DNA from: Shewanella canadensis
GTDB taxonomy: Bacteria; Pseudomonadota; Gammaproteobacteria; Enterobacterales; Shewanellaceae
Direction of reading: 5' to 3'
NCBI RefSeq assembly: GCF_003966225.1
Contig: NZ_RXNU01000014.1
Span: 1-64,000, forward strand
Length of the DNA stretch: 64,000 nucleotides
In this document: positions 36,979 through 46,978 of the stretch, piece after piece
Layout: each line of letters opens with the position of its first letter
Numbering within the stretch: position 1 is the stretch's first letter
Notes under the pieces: generated by a model
What the model saw: the letters and a program-made list of their open reading frames with translations, nothing else
The model's database searches: none
What the model was told of the DNA's origin: nothing
Program-made: the position numbers and the translations under genes

Positions 36979-38100
36979 ATGAAACGGATTATCTTAATCA
37001 CCACTCTCTTATTTTTTGGAGGCGCTATGCTGACGATGACAACAACCTCTGCTGAACTCGATAACCAGAGTTCAGAGAGCAGACACCATAATGCCAAGGG
37101 TGGCTTTGTTAATACCGCGGCCGACTTTAGCGATGACACGGCTATCATGCCGTTACTGATGCGCTACGTAACCGAAAAGCGAGTCGATGCTACGCCTGAG
37201 CAACAACCGCCACTTGTCGAACTAACGACCGAGCAATTACACTCGCTGCCAAGGGATAGAGATCTGGTCATTCGTCTCGGTCACTCGAGTATTTTTATGC
37301 AGCTGGATGGCAAGAGGTGGCTTATCGATCCCGTATTCAGCGAGCGCGCCTCCCCCTTCAGCTTTATTGGTCCGAAGCGATTTCACCCGACCCCGATAGC
37401 GCTGGACTCACTGCCGAGAATTGATGGAGTGATCATCAGCCATGATCATTATGATCACTTAGATGAGAAAACAATCAAGTACCTGGCTGCGTCAACGTCT
37501 CATTTCATCGTGCCGCTTGGTGTCGATAAGCATCTGCTTAAATGGGGCGTGTCAGCGGATAAAATTCAAGCTCTGGATTGGTGGCAATCTTTTAGTTTGG
37601 GCAATACCATGATCACTGCGACTCCGACTCAACATTTTTCAGGGCGAGGCTTATTCGACAAAAACGATACCCTCTGGGCTTCCTATGTCATTGAATCGAA
37701 TCGCAACAAACTCTACTTCAGTGGTGATTCGGGATACTTCGATGGTTTCAGGGAGATAGGTGAGCGCTTCGGCCCCTTTACACTCACCATGATGGAAACC
37801 GGGGCTTATGATAAAGACTGGCCCACGATCCACATGACGCCGGAGCAGAGTATACAGGCTCATATCGACCTTAAGGGCCGTCATATGATGCCGATACACA
37901 ACGGGACCTTCGATCTTGCCTTTCACAGTTGGTACGAACCGCTAGAGCGAATCGTCGAACTGGCCAATAGCGCCGATGTAAGCATAGTGACTCCCGTTAT
38001 GGGGCAAGCCTTAGATATTGACGATAAGATTCAGCTCGCGACCACCAACACGCTTTGGTGGAGAACATCGACTCAAACCCGGCTGGCCCTGGCTTTATAA
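36979..38100 (+). CDS. MBL-fold metallo-hydrolase (NAPE-PLD/UlaG-like)
   Basis: The 373-residue protein has an N-terminal hydrophobic segment (about 4-22), so it is likely exported or anchored. Metal-binding motifs are HDHYDH (155-160), TPTQHFSGR, FSGDSGYF and MPIHNGTF, in the order seen in N-acylphosphatidylethanolamine phospholipase D-like hydrolases. A lipid or phosphoester substrate is possible. It is divergent from, and presumably controlled by, the TetR gene. Confidence 0.85.
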   Translation: MKRIILITTLLFFGGAMLTMTTTSAELDNQSSESRHHNAKGGFVNTAADFSDDTAIMPLLMRYVTEKRVDATPEQQPPLVELTTEQLHSLPRDRDLVIRLGHSSIFMQLDGKRWLIDPVFSERASPFSFIGPKRFHPTPIALDSLPRIDGVIISHDHYDHLDEKTIKYLAASTSHFIVPLGVDKHLLKWGVSADKIQALDWWQSFSLGNTMITATPTQHFSGRGLFDKNDTLWASYVIESNRNKLYFSGDSGYFDGFREIGERFGPFTLTMMETGAYDKDWPTIHMTPEQSIQAHIDLKGRHMMPIHNGTFDLAFHSWYEPLERIVELANSADVSIVTPVMGQALDIDDKIQLATTNTLWWRTSTQTRLALAL

Positions 38101-38119
38101 ATAAAAATAATCAGACATA

Positions 38120-38155
38120 AAAAAGCAGCATTGAATCGATTCAATGCTGCTTCTG
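38120..38155. terminator. Bidirectional terminator between hydrolase and aminotransferase
   Basis: A perfect palindrome (AAGCAGCATTGAATC with complement, 38123-38152) has A- and T-rich flanks, between convergent genes. Confidence 0.85.
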
Positions 38156-38202
38156 TTTATCGTCTGCTATTCAGTCAGTATCAGGGGGGCTAGTTCAGCA
38201 CA

Positions 38203-39345
38203 CTAATTCAGTACATCCTCCAATGCCTTCAGACACAAGGCGACGTTCTCGCGGCGGGCACCGAAGCCCATCAGGCCGATGCGCCACGCTTTACCCGCTA
38301 ACGCGCCCAAGCCTGCTCCGATCTCCAGGTTATAGCTCTCTAACAGTTGAGTGCGCACGGCACCGTCATCCACACCTTCGGGAATATAGACCGCATTGAG
38401 CTGAGGCAGACGTGAAGCCTCATCGACCACAAACTTAAGTCCCAATCCTTCCAGCCCTTGGCGTAGCACTTGGTGCATATCAGCATGGCGCTGCCAAGCA
38501 GCTTCCAAGCCCTCGTTAGCCAATAAACGTAGTGACTCATGCAGCGCGTAGAGCGCATTCACCGGAGCCGTATGGTGATAGCTTCGCTTAGCACCGTTAT
38601 CGGCAGTACCACTCCAATAACCCATCACTAAGGTTTGATCTAAGAACCAACTCTGCACAGGGGTTTTACGGGCTTTAAGCTTCGCAACTGCCGCAGGTGA
38701 AAATGACACAGGTGACAAACCTGGTACACAGGAGAGACACTTCTGACTACCGGAATAGATGGCATCTATGCCCCACTCATCGACTCTCAATTCGACGCCC
38801 CCCAGTGATGTCACCGCATCGACTATCGAAAGACAGTCATATTGCTTTGCCAATGCACACAAGGTTTTTGCATCGGATAGGGCGCCTGTTGAAGTTTCCG
38901 CATGAACGAAGGCTAAAAATTTGGCATCTGGATGCGCCTTCAATGCCGCTTCCACATCAGACGGGTTCACCGCTTCGCCCCACTCATTGTCGACGACAAC
39001 GGCAATGGCTCCCACACGCTCGACATTCTGACGCATGCGCTCACCGAATACGCCATTACGGCAGACAATCACCTTCTCACCCGCCTCGACCAGATTCACG
39101 AAACAGGTTTCCATACCGGCAGAGCCAGGCGCCGAGACGGCAAGTGTCATCTCATTGGTCGTTTGGAACGCATACTGAATTAATCCTTTAAGCTCATCCA
39201 TCATGCCGACAAACAGGGGATCTAAATGCCCTATGGTTGGACGAGATTGTGCGGCAAGCACCTCGGGATAAACATCGGATGGACCCGGGCCCATCAGGGT
39301 TCTACGTGGGGGATTAAACGCATCGATATAGGGTGCAACTAACAT
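38203..39345 (-). CDS. Class V PLP aminotransferase (alanine/serine-glyoxylate type)
   Basis: The 380-residue fold-type I enzyme starts with [12 protein letters not shown], the mark of alanine-glyoxylate/serine-glyoxylate aminotransferases. It has [15 protein letters not shown] for phosphate binding, [11 protein letters not shown], and the PLP lysine K202 in SGSQKCLS. It would interconvert glyoxylate and glycine with Ala or Ser as donor. It is a single gene next to the ilv operon with its own promoter region. Confidence 0.9.
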   Translation of the reverse strand: MLVAPYIDAFNPPRRTLMGPGPSDVYPEVLAAQSRPTIGHLDPLFVGMMDELKGLIQYAFQTTNEMTLAVSAPGSAGMETCFVNLVEAGEKVIVCRNGVFGERMRQNVERVGAIAVVVDNEWGEAVNPSDVEAALKAHPDAKFLAFVHAETSTGALSDAKTLCALAKQYDCLSIVDAVTSLGGVELRVDEWGIDAIYSGSQKCLSCVPGLSPVSFSPAAVAKLKARKTPVQSWFLDQTLVMGYWSGTADNGAKRSYHHTAPVNALYALHESLRLLANEGLEAAWQRHADMHQVLRQGLEGLGLKFVVDEASRLPQLNAVYIPEGVDDGAVRTQLLESYNLEIGAGLGALAGKAWRIGLMGFGARRENVALCLKALEDVLN

Positions 39346-39647
39346 CTTCTTTCCTCGGTAAGGTCTTCTCTGAAAGATAAGGGGTTAAGGTTAACTCGTA
39401 TCGGATACATACGAATTCCCTACATATTAAACAGTTATACTGGCGTACCTGTGCCTTAAGGCATCTTATTTTTTAGCATTAATGAGCGCAAGTGGACTTA
39501 AGACTAACGGCCACCAGCATTCTCGTTAAACTTAAACTTAAACTTAAACTTAAACTTAAACTTAAACTTAAACTTAAACTTAAACTTACACTTAAACTTA
39601 ATCTCAGGCTCAGAATTCAAACTAGTGTTTAAAAAATAACAATAACA
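39346..39647. other. Intergenic region containing a hexamer repeat
   Basis: Apart from the TTAAAC tandem repeat (39526-39600) and the ilv terminator beyond 39648, I see no gene or strong hairpin here. It should hold the aminotransferase promoter. Confidence 0.5.
39526..39600. repeat. (TTAAAC)n tandem hexamer repeat
   Basis: About twelve head-to-tail copies of TTAAAC span 75 bp, with one variant unit (TTACAC) near the end. The array is non-coding and lies between the aminotransferase promoter and the ilv terminator. Confidence 0.95.
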
Positions 39648-39671
39648 TAAAAAAGGACGCCGTTGCGTCCT
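39648..39671 (-). terminator. Terminator of the ilvGMEDA operon
   Basis: On the minus strand a GGACGC-loop-GCGTCC hairpin is followed by a T-run (the A-run at 39649-39654 on plus), about 95 bp after the ilvA stop. Confidence 0.8.
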
Positions 39672-39766
39672 CTCTGTTTTTTAAAATACTCATCGGTGTT
39701 AACGGGTTATGAGTAACAGGAAACCCTTCTGTTATCCAGAATCCAGCGCTACGACTCTTAATGTCT

Positions 39767-41341
39767 CTACTCTCTGTTATCCAGGAAGAGCTTATAAGCC
39801 GGGCTGCTTGTCTCCTCTTGATAGACGAAACCAAGCTCAGTTAAAAACTGTTGAAAGGCTAAGCTGTCACATTCAGGCACCTCAAATCCCGCCAGAACCC
39901 GGCCATAAGCCGCGCCATGGTTGCGGTAGTGAAATAAACTGATATTCCATTTGCTCTGCAGGGTGGTTAAAAACTTAAACAGAGCCCCTGGGTGCTCGGG
40001 GAATTCGAAACTGAACAGACGCTCATCGAGCTTCTCCGGTGGATGACCGCCGACCATGTAGCGCACATGCAGCTTAGCGGTTTCGTCACGAGACAAGTCT
40101 TGCACCTCGAAGCCATCATTTTCGAGCCTGGCAATGATCTCATCAAGCTCAACTTGTCCTCCAGACAAACGAATGCCTGCAAATACGACGGCCTTATCGC
40201 GACTACTGAAACGATAGTTAAATTCAGTCATCACCCGCTTTTCGAGTAACTCACAGAACCTTAGGAATATCCCCGGTCTCTCTGGCACTTTTACCGCCAA
40301 GATAGCCTCTTTCTGCTCACCGAGTTCACAGCGCTCAGAGACGTAACGCAGGCTATGAAAGTTCACGTTGGCACCACTCAAAATCGCGGCCACTTTCTCG
40401 CCCTTACCTTGCGTGCCCATGTACTTTTTAAGGCCTGCAAGTGCTAAGGCTCCCGCAGGCTCGGCGATAGCGCGGGTGTCTTCGAAGATATCTTTCACCG
40501 CGGCGCAGATCTCATCAGAGGTCACCGTGATCACCCCATCCACATACTGACGCGCCACTTTGAATGGCTCGGCGCCAATCTGTTTAACTGCAACGCCATC
40601 GGCAAACAGCCCCACTTGTGGCAACACCACCCGCTCACCCGCCTCTAGTGCCGCTTTTAAACAGGCTGAATCTTCCGGCTCGACACCGATAATTTTCACT
40701 TGTGGCATCACAGCCTTATAAAATGCGGCGATACCCGCAATCAATCCGCCGCCGCCCACAGGCACAAACACCACCTCAATATCGCGCTGCTGTTGCAACA
40801 TCTCTTGCGCAACCGTGCCTTGCCCGGCAATCACAGCTTCATCATCGAAAGGGGCCACATACACACGCCCCTGAGTAACAGCAAGCTCTTGCGCATGGGC
40901 GTTGGCTTGATCAAATGCTTGACCATGCAATACCACTTCACCGCCCAAACGCCTTACCGCATCGACTTTAATCTCCGGGGTCGTCTCAGGCATTACAATC
41001 ACGGCACTAATACCACGAGCGGCAGCCGACATGGCCACTCCTTGAGCATGGTTACCCGCTGAGGCGCAAACCACACCACATTGGCATTCCTCAGCAGTCA
41101 ATTCAGATATCTTGTTATAAGCGCCACGCAACTTAAACGAGTGTACCGGCTGCATATCTTCACGCTTCAGAAAAACCTGGCAACCCAGACGGGCCGACAG
41201 CTTATTCAAGCTTGAGAGTGGCGTGACTTTGGCCACATCATAAACAGAGGAGAGTAAAGTCTTCTGTAGATAATAGTGAGCTAAATCCACTTGTGAGCTT
41301 GTAGCCAAGCCTGCTTGTGAGCCTGAAGCTAACTCAGTCAT
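39767..41341 (-). CDS. ilvA: Biosynthetic threonine ammonia-lyase (IlvA)
   Basis: This enzyme deaminates threonine to 2-oxobutanoate, the first step of isoleucine synthesis. The ~524-residue enzyme has the PLP lysine K70 in HSFKLRGAYNK, the glycine-rich phosphate loop PVGGGGLIAG, and two C-terminal ACT-like domains (about 340-510) that mediate isoleucine inhibition, so it is the full-length biosynthetic form. An extended frame reaches into ilvD, but the ATG at 41341 (MTELAS), directly after the ilvD stop and with AGGATTAAT upstream, is the likely start. It is the last gene of the operon. Confidence 0.95.
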   Translation of the reverse strand: MTELASGSQAGLATSSQVDLAHYYLQKTLLSSVYDVAKVTPLSSLNKLSARLGCQVFLKREDMQPVHSFKLRGAYNKISELTAEECQCGVVCASAGNHAQGVAMSAAARGISAVIVMPETTPEIKVDAVRRLGGEVVLHGQAFDQANAHAQELAVTQGRVYVAPFDDEAVIAGQGTVAQEMLQQQRDIEVVFVPVGGGGLIAGIAAFYKAVMPQVKIIGVEPEDSACLKAALEAGERVVLPQVGLFADGVAVKQIGAEPFKVARQYVDGVITVTSDEICAAVKDIFEDTRAIAEPAGALALAGLKKYMGTQGKGEKVAAILSGANVNFHSLRYVSERCELGEQKEAILAVKVPERPGIFLRFCELLEKRVMTEFNYRFSSRDKAVVFAGIRLSGGQVELDEIIARLENDGFEVQDLSRDETAKLHVRYMVGGHPPEKLDERLFSFEFPEHPGALFKFLTTLQSKWNISLFHYRNHGAAYGRVLAGFEVPECDSLAFQQFLTELGFVYQEETSSPAYKLFLDNRE

Positions 41342-41342
41342 A

Positions 41343-43193
41343 TTAATCCTCCAGCATAGTGACATCTCTAACAGCGCCTTTGTCGGCACTGGTAGCGAGT
41401 AGCGCATAGGCTTTAAGGGCTAATGATACTTCTCTTACACGACCCACTGGCTTCCACGCCTGCTTACCGCGTGCTTCCATCGCGCTGCGACGGGCTGCCA
41501 ACTCAATATCGCTAATACCCAACTTGATTGAACGCGCCGGAATATCGATTTCGACTCTGTCACCGGTTTCCACTAAACCTATGGTGCCACCCGCCGCAGC
41601 TTCCGGCGAAACATGACCGATAGACAAGCCGGAAGTACCACCGGAGAAACGACCATCTGTGATTAAGGCACACGCCTTACCTAAGCCACGAGACTTAAGG
41701 TAGCTCGTTGGATAAAGCATCTCTTGCATACCCGGGCCACCTTTAGGGCCTTCATAGCGAATAACCACCACATCACCGGCAACGACTTCGCCACCTAAGA
41801 TCCCGGAAACCGCATCGTCCTGACTCTCATAGACACGAGCCGAACCGATAAAGGTATGATTTTCTTCGTCGACGCCCGCGGTCTTAACGATACAACCATC
41901 GATGGCAATATTACCGGAAAGCACGGCGAGGCCGCCTTCCTGACTAAAGGCAAATTCACGCTTACGGATACAACCGCCCACGCGATCGTTATCGACACTA
42001 TCCCAGCGACAAGCTTGACTGAAGGCCTTGGTTGTCGGGATCCCGGCAGGACCCGCCGAGAAGAATCTGTGCACGGCTTCATCACTGCTCTGAGCGATAT
42101 CCCACTTAGCCAGCACCTCTTTCAAGCTCGCGCCCGCCACATGATAAGCGTCGTTATGGATCAGACCGGCTCTGTCGAGTTCGCCTAAAATCCCCATCAC
42201 GCCACCGGCGCGGTGCACATCTTCCATATGGTATTCAGGCGTCGAAGGGGCAACCTTACACAGATGCGGCACCAGACGTGAAAGTCTGTCGATGTCATCC
42301 ATGGTGAAATCGACTTTACCTTCGTATGCCGAGGCTAATAGATGCAATACCGTGTTACTCGAACCGCCCATGGCGATATCTAAAGTCATGGCATTTTCGA
42401 AGGCATTAAAGTTGGCAATGTTACGCGGCAGCGCCGACTCATCGTCATGCTTATAGTAACGAGTCGCAAGATCCATGATGCGGCGACCCGCTTCTAAGAA
42501 CAGTTCACGACGATCGGCGTGAGTCGCCAACATAGAGCCATTACCGGGAAGTGACAATCCTAAGGCTTCGGTTAAGCAGTTCATCGAGTTGGCGGTAAAC
42601 ATGCCGGAGCATGAACCACAGGTCGGACAGGCACTACGTTCTATTTGTTCGCTATCTTCATCCGAGACTCGGTCATCGGCACCGGCGACCATAGCATCGA
42701 CCAGATCGAGCTTGATGATCTTGTCTGATAACTTAGTCTTACCCGCTTCCATAGGGCCACCGGAGACGAAAATCACCGGAATGTTCAGTCGCAGCGCCGC
42801 CATCAACATGCCAGGGGTGATCTTGTCACAATTTGATATACACACTAGCGCGTCGGCGCAGTGGGCATTCACCATATACTCGACACTATCGGCGATAAGC
42901 TCCCGTGAAGGCAAGCTGTACAACATGCCGCCATGGCCCATGGCGATGCCATCATCGACGGCAATGGTGTTGAACTCTTTGGCGATACCGCCCGCCTCTT
43001 CGATAGCGCCAGCAACCAGTGACCCCATATCTTTAAGGTGAACGTGACCCGGCACAAACTGAGTGAAGGAGTTAGCAATCGCAATAATCGGCTTACCGAA
43101 ATCATTATCTTTCACTCCGGTAGCGCGCCATAAAGCGCGGGCTCCGGCCATGTTACGACCTTCGGTACTGGTAGCTGAACGTAATTTTGGCAT
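41343..43193 (-). CDS. ilvD: Dihydroxy-acid dehydratase
   Basis: The 616-residue Fe-S enzyme catalyses the third common step of Val/Ile synthesis, dehydrating dihydroxy acids to 2-oxo acids. It shows the motifs [11 protein letters not shown] and [19 protein letters not shown] with cluster cysteines, and [10 protein letters not shown] near the C terminus. The start [26 protein letters not shown] is, in its first half, the classical IlvD N terminus. It ends 2 bp before the ilvA start; a 180-bp CTAG-rich spacer separates it from ilvE. Confidence 0.96.
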   Translation of the reverse strand: MPKLRSATSTEGRNMAGARALWRATGVKDNDFGKPIIAIANSFTQFVPGHVHLKDMGSLVAGAIEEAGGIAKEFNTIAVDDGIAMGHGGMLYSLPSRELIADSVEYMVNAHCADALVCISNCDKITPGMLMAALRLNIPVIFVSGGPMEAGKTKLSDKIIKLDLVDAMVAGADDRVSDEDSEQIERSACPTCGSCSGMFTANSMNCLTEALGLSLPGNGSMLATHADRRELFLEAGRRIMDLATRYYKHDDESALPRNIANFNAFENAMTLDIAMGGSSNTVLHLLASAYEGKVDFTMDDIDRLSRLVPHLCKVAPSTPEYHMEDVHRAGGVMGILGELDRAGLIHNDAYHVAGASLKEVLAKWDIAQSSDEAVHRFFSAGPAGIPTTKAFSQACRWDSVDNDRVGGCIRKREFAFSQEGGLAVLSGNIAIDGCIVKTAGVDEENHTFIGSARVYESQDDAVSGILGGEVVAGDVVVIRYEGPKGGPGMQEMLYPTSYLKSRGLGKACALITDGRFSGGTSGLSIGHVSPEAAAGGTIGLVETGDRVEIDIPARSIKLGISDIELAARRSAMEARGKQAWKPVGRVREVSLALKAYALLATSADKGAVRDVTMLED

Positions 43194-43227
43194 TGCGATT
43201 GTCCTTTTTGGGAAGGTTCGAGTTACT

Positions 43228-43374
43228 GGTTCCTAGCTCCTAGGAAGAGCAACGAATTCAACCTTCTAATTAATTTTTTTAAACCCAAGAGCATAAACTC
43301 TCAGGCATCTTTATTCTTTGCTTAGTCTAGAATCTAGATTCTAGGCCCTAGGCCCTAGGCTCTAAGACCTTCTT
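43228..43374. repeat. CTAG-rich palindromic spacer between ilvE and ilvD
   Basis: Seven CTAG tetramers fall within about 120 bp. They include a hairpin TTCCTAG-CTC-CTAGGAA (43230-43246), a 16-bp perfect palindrome TAGAATCTAGATTCTA (43328-43343), and CTAGGCC repeated in tandem two to three times (43341-43362). The spacer interrupts an otherwise compact operon. Confidence 0.8.
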
Positions 43375-44298
43375 TTAAAGCACTTCCAGCCAGCCCCACT
43401 TGTCTTGTGTCTTGCCATTAAACAGACCGAAGAAGCTGTCTTGAACCGCCTTAGTCACAGGTCCGCGCTTACCACTGCCTATGTCGATGCGATCGACACT
43501 GCGTACCGGCACAATTTCGGCTGCGGTGCCTGTCATAAATATTTCATCGGCAAGGTAGAGGAACTCACGGGACATCGCCTCTTCAACCACTTCGTAACCT
43601 AAGTCACGGGCAAGCACCATAATAGAGTCTCGAGTTATGCCCATTAAAATAGCAGCTGCAGCTGGAGGTGTGTAAATTTTACCCTTCTTGACCACAAATA
43701 AATTAGCCCCTGCGCCTTCACTGACCAGGCCATTAACATCGAGGGCTATCCCTTCATGAAAACCATTTCGTTTCGCTTCGGTCGATATCTGTATCGATGA
43801 CAGGTAGTTACCTCCGGCCTTAGCGCCGGTTGGTATGGTATTCGGTGCGAGGCGATTCCAGGAACTTACGGCAACATCGACCCCGGCTTCCATGCTTTCT
43901 TCACCCAGATAAGCGCCCCAGGGAAAGGCCGCCACCATCACATCACACACAGCATCTTTAGGCGGGGTAATTCCCATGCCTACATCGCCATAGAAGGCCA
44001 GCGGGCGAATATAAGCACTCTGTAAATTGTTCTTTTTCACTATGTCACTGCAAGACTGCATCAATTCATTGAATGTGTATGGAATAGGCATGCGATAGAT
44101 CTTGGCTGAATCAAATAGTCGTTCGATATGAGGTGTTACACGGAATCCTGCCGGACCAAGGTGGGTATCATAGACACGGATCCCCTCGAAGACAGATGAA
44201 CCATAATGCAAACCATGTGACATAACGTGCACCTTGGCATCACCCCAAGGCATTATTTCACCATTAAACCAAATGAACTCTGCTTTCTTTGCGGTCAT
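43375..44298 (-). CDS. ilvE: Branched-chain amino acid aminotransferase, E. coli IlvE type
   Basis: This fold-type IV PLP enzyme carries out the last step of Ile/Val/Leu synthesis. The protein is ~307 residues, with the PLP lysine in PTGAKAGGNYLSS and the N-terminal HGLHYGSSVFEGIR. The frame extends upstream to 44334, but ATG 44298 (MTAKKAEF) has GAGGGAAG at the right distance and matches E. coli IlvE. It lies between ilvM and ilvD as in the enterobacterial order. A second, unrelated type lies at 58360. Confidence 0.95.
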   Translation of the reverse strand: MTAKKAEFIWFNGEIMPWGDAKVHVMSHGLHYGSSVFEGIRVYDTHLGPAGFRVTPHIERLFDSAKIYRMPIPYTFNELMQSCSDIVKKNNLQSAYIRPLAFYGDVGMGITPPKDAVCDVMVAAFPWGAYLGEESMEAGVDVAVSSWNRLAPNTIPTGAKAGGNYLSSIQISTEAKRNGFHEGIALDVNGLVSEGAGANLFVVKKGKIYTPPAAAAILMGITRDSIMVLARDLGYEVVEEAMSREFLYLADEIFMTGTAAEIVPVRSVDRIDIGSGKRGPVTKAVQDSFFGLFNGKTQDKWGWLEVL

Positions 44299-44382
44299 AT
44301 ATCTTCCCTCAATCTCTTTCAATGTCTTTAGCAACTGGCAACTACAACTTGCTTACTAATTTGTCTTGTCTTTAAAAAACAA

Positions 44383-44643
44383 CTAACTGGTGACTTTCTC
44401 TGCTGTAACAGGCTCTAGGGTTAGCGCCCGGCACTGGATAACATCGATAAGTTTTTCCAGCTGGTTGGTGAGTAGCTCAATGGCGCGCTCACTCTCAACC
44501 ACCATATCCAGGCTGGCGATTTTGCTGTCCTCTAATTGCATATTCATCCTGGTGACTTTGAAGCCACGATGGCGCACGACTCTGAGTACCCGCTCCAACA
44601 CCTCAGGGCGCTGAGCAAGGGTTAAGGTTAATGTGTAAATCAT
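44383..44643 (-). CDS. ilvM: Acetolactate synthase II small (regulatory) subunit
   Basis: The 86-residue single-ACT-domain protein (MIYTLTLTLAQRPEVLERVLRV, in part) is the length of E. coli IlvM. It pairs with the large subunit encoded 70 bp upstream. Confidence 0.93.
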   Translation of the reverse strand: MIYTLTLTLAQRPEVLERVLRVVRHRGFKVTRMNMQLEDSKIASLDMVVESERAIELLTNQLEKLIDVIQCRALTLEPVTAEKVTS

Positions 44644-44713
44644 CTCTGCTTCTCCATCACGTCTGTCTTAAATGAGGTCTTAAGTGAGGCCTTACTTGTG
44701 CCCGGAAATGTCA

Positions 44714-46402
44714 TCATGTTGATTTATCCATCTCTTCCATCATGTCGCGATTCGACGCCCCTGGCGGGACCAGCGGCCACACGTTATGCGCATCGTCAAT
44801 TCTCACATGCAGCAGGTAAGGTCCTTCACAATTGACTAAGTGATCCAGCGCCTCTTCAACTTGCTCGTTTGTCGTGATGGTGCGGCCGGGGATGTCGAAC
44901 GCCGACGCCAGAGTGACAAAATCGGGGTTATCGGAGAGATCGGTCTCGCTATACCGTTCTTCGAAGAAGAGCTGCTGCCACTGCTTAACCATGCCCAGCT
45001 TTTGATTATCGATGAGTAAGATTTTGACCGGTAACTTACGACGCTTGATGGTGGTCAGCTCCTGAACATTCATCATAAATGAGCCATCTCCGGACACGGC
45101 AACCACTGTCGCATCGGGGCGAGATACTTTCGCGCCGATAGCGGCGGGCAAGCCGAACCCCATAGTGCCAAGGCCCGCACTGGAGAGATGGTCTTCGGGT
45201 TTACGGAACCACATATGTTGCGCCACCCACATCTGGTGCTGGCCAACATCGCAACACACCACACTGTCATCGGGTAACTTGTCGGCTAGACGATTCAGCA
45301 TCGCAGGGGCGAAGATGAGCTCACCGGGTCTATCGTAGTTCCAGCAGTGCTCACGCTTAAGCTGCGCCACTTCCTCCTGCCATGGGGCTATCTCGAGAGA
45401 CATACACAAGGCGGGTAAGATCTGACGAAGATCGCCGGCTATGGCGACATCCGGGCGACGCAACTTGCCCAATTCGGCAGTGTCGATATCGAGATGAATC
45501 ACCTTCGCATGTTCGGCAAATGAGGCCAGGCGTCCGGTAACACGGTCATCGAAACGCGCACCTACAACGATCAACAGATCGCACTCCTGAACGGCAATAT
45601 TCGCCGCCTTAGAGCCGTGCATGCCTAACATGCCTAAGTAACCCGGGCTGTCATTCGCTACCGAGCCTAAGCCTTTCAGGGTGGCAACCGAAGGTACACC
45701 TGTGGCATCGATAAACTCTCTTAACTGATCGACGGCGCTGGCCAAACCGACACCGCCGCCAACATAGAGCATTGGCTGCTTGGCCTGCCTGAGCAGAGAC
45801 AGTGCCGCAGCAATTTTTTCCCCATCGAACTCGGGCTCAGATATCCGCTCCTGCAGTGGCGTCTTGTATTCGAGCATGCCTATCTGAATATCTTTAGGGA
45901 TATCGACTAATACCGGACCGGGACGGCCTGAAGCCGCCAGTTCGAAGGCCTTATACAGGGTCGGGATCAACTCATCCATCTCAGTGACCATGAAGCTGTG
46001 CTTAGTGCATGATAGTGACAGGCCTAGGACATCGATCTCCTGGAAGGCATCGGTACCAATCACGGCGGTCGATACCTGACCGGTGATAGCCACGAGAGGG
46101 ACGGAATCGAGCAACGCATCGGCGAGTGATGTCACCAGGTTGGTGGCACCGGGCCCCGAGGTTGCGAAGCAAACCCCGGTCTTTCCGCTGGCGCGGGCAT
46201 AGCCCACAGCAGCAAAAGCCGCACCTTGCTCATGGCGGCTCAGTAGATGCTCTACCGGCGCGCCATAGAGGGCATCATAAATTGGCATGATGGCACCACC
46301 TGGGTATCCAAATATGTTGGTGACACCGTGAGCCGCTAATACCTTGATGACCGCGTCAGCGCCCCTCATCATCTGCCCTTGCTTCATCTGCCCTTGCTCC
46401 AT
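44714..46402 (-). CDS. ilvG: Acetolactate synthase II large (catalytic) subunit
   Basis: This ThDP/FAD enzyme condenses pyruvate with pyruvate or 2-oxobutanoate. The protein is up to 562 residues and uninterrupted (E. coli K-12 ilvG is frameshifted), with the catalytic Glu in [11 protein letters not shown], the FAD region and the ThDP motif [14 protein letters not shown]. The start is ambiguous: a 15-bp tandem duplication gives ATGs at 46402, 46387, 46372 and 46369, and those at 46387 and 46372 are each preceded by AAGGGCAG. Alignment with E. coli IlvG (MNGAQ) favours 46369 or 46372. Confidence 0.95.
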   Translation of the reverse strand: MEQGQMKQGQMMRGADAVIKVLAAHGVTNIFGYPGGAIMPIYDALYGAPVEHLLSRHEQGAAFAAVGYARASGKTGVCFATSGPGATNLVTSLADALLDSVPLVAITGQVSTAVIGTDAFQEIDVLGLSLSCTKHSFMVTEMDELIPTLYKAFELAASGRPGPVLVDIPKDIQIGMLEYKTPLQERISEPEFDGEKIAAALSLLRQAKQPMLYVGGGVGLASAVDQLREFIDATGVPSVATLKGLGSVANDSPGYLGMLGMHGSKAANIAVQECDLLIVVGARFDDRVTGRLASFAEHAKVIHLDIDTAELGKLRRPDVAIAGDLRQILPALCMSLEIAPWQEEVAQLKREHCWNYDRPGELIFAPAMLNRLADKLPDDSVVCCDVGQHQMWVAQHMWFRKPEDHLSSAGLGTMGFGLPAAIGAKVSRPDATVVAVSGDGSFMMNVQELTTIKRRKLPVKILLIDNQKLGMVKQWQQLFFEERYSETDLSDNPDFVTLASAFDIPGRTITTNEQVEEALDHLVNCEGPYLLHVRIDDAHNVWPLVPPGASNRDMMEEMDKST

Positions 46403-46530
46403 CTGCCACTCTCTCTATTTGCCGTTCTGAGGTGAGTACTCGCTCAAAAACTCACTTAAGACCTGTATTTGTAAGGGTAGAGCCCTATCTAATCCTGCAT
46501 TTAATATTAATTTTTTAGGGCCCTAAACGA

Positions 46531-46562
46531 AAAACCCCCCGGTCCTTTCGGAGCGGGGGGTT
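46531..46562 (-). terminator. ilv attenuator terminator
   Basis: On the minus strand an 8-bp GC stem (AACCCCCC/GGGGGGTT, extended through CGCTCC/GGACCG) is followed by TTTTTCG. It sits 20 bp after the leader peptide stop and about 130 bp before ilvG, the correct place for an attenuator. Confidence 0.92.
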
Positions 46563-46582
46563 AGTTGCAATCTTTTACCTAA

Positions 46583-46678
46583 TTAGGTTTGTCGATGCGC
46601 CGTGCGTAGCCCCCGCTGTGATCTAATAATCACCACGGTAATAATCTCAATAATGAGTAGGGCTACTTGGTTAAACAT
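46583..46678 (-). CDS. ilvL: ilvGMEDA operon leader peptide
   Basis: This is a 31-codon ORF, too short for standard ORF lists, that starts MFNQVALLIIEIITVVII and ends RQT. Eleven of residues 5-18 are Ile, Val or Leu: six Ile, three Val and two Leu, with an adjacent Thr. Stalling at these codons when charged tRNAs are scarce would favour an antiterminator and let transcription pass the downstream terminator. A hairpin CTCTTCA/TGAAGAG (46717-46734) lies just upstream in the untranslated leader. Its sequence differs from E. coli IlvL but the logic is the same. Confidence 0.88.
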   Translation of the reverse strand: MFNQVALLIIEIITVVIIRSQRGLRTAHRQT

Positions 46679-46978
46679 ACTTGACCTGTTTCCTAATTAG
46701 TTTGCTTAAATTCGGTCTCTTCACCAGTGAAGAGTTATTAATCAATACCACAAAGCCAATAAAAAACACAACAAAAACCTTTTCACCGACAAGAAACTGA
46801 CCGTTTCTCTACCTGAATGATAACCAACAAACCGCTAGTTCAAATATGTCGGCTAACGAGCCTCTCACTTGAAATTATCTTTTACTTCAATGGTTAAACT
46901 TTTTGCTTTTGTATTGTTTAGCTTTTCGATAGGCCCAGTAGATCTGCCGGGCCAATCTTAGGTAGCGATTAAAAAATA
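46679..46978. other. Promoter region of ilvLGMEDA and 3' flank of ilvC
   Basis: This 300-bp stretch between the leader and the ilvC stop has no ORF. It must hold the ilv operon promoter; I could not pick convincing -35/-10 boxes. GGCCC/GGGCC arms at 46932-46953 may end ilvC transcription. Confidence 0.5.

Noticed and set aside
38697-39191. 164-codon plus-strand ORF
   Set aside because: It lies wholly antisense to the class V aminotransferase, whose PLP motifs are intact. The peptide is Arg/His-rich without a recognisable fold.
39526-39600. Hexamer array as a CRISPR or coding repeat
   Set aside because: The repeats are contiguous with no spacers, and no ORF runs through them.
46403-46680. 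Possible frameshift or broken leader at ilvG as in E. coli K-12
   Set aside because: The ilvG frame is continuous for its full length, with all catalytic motifs.
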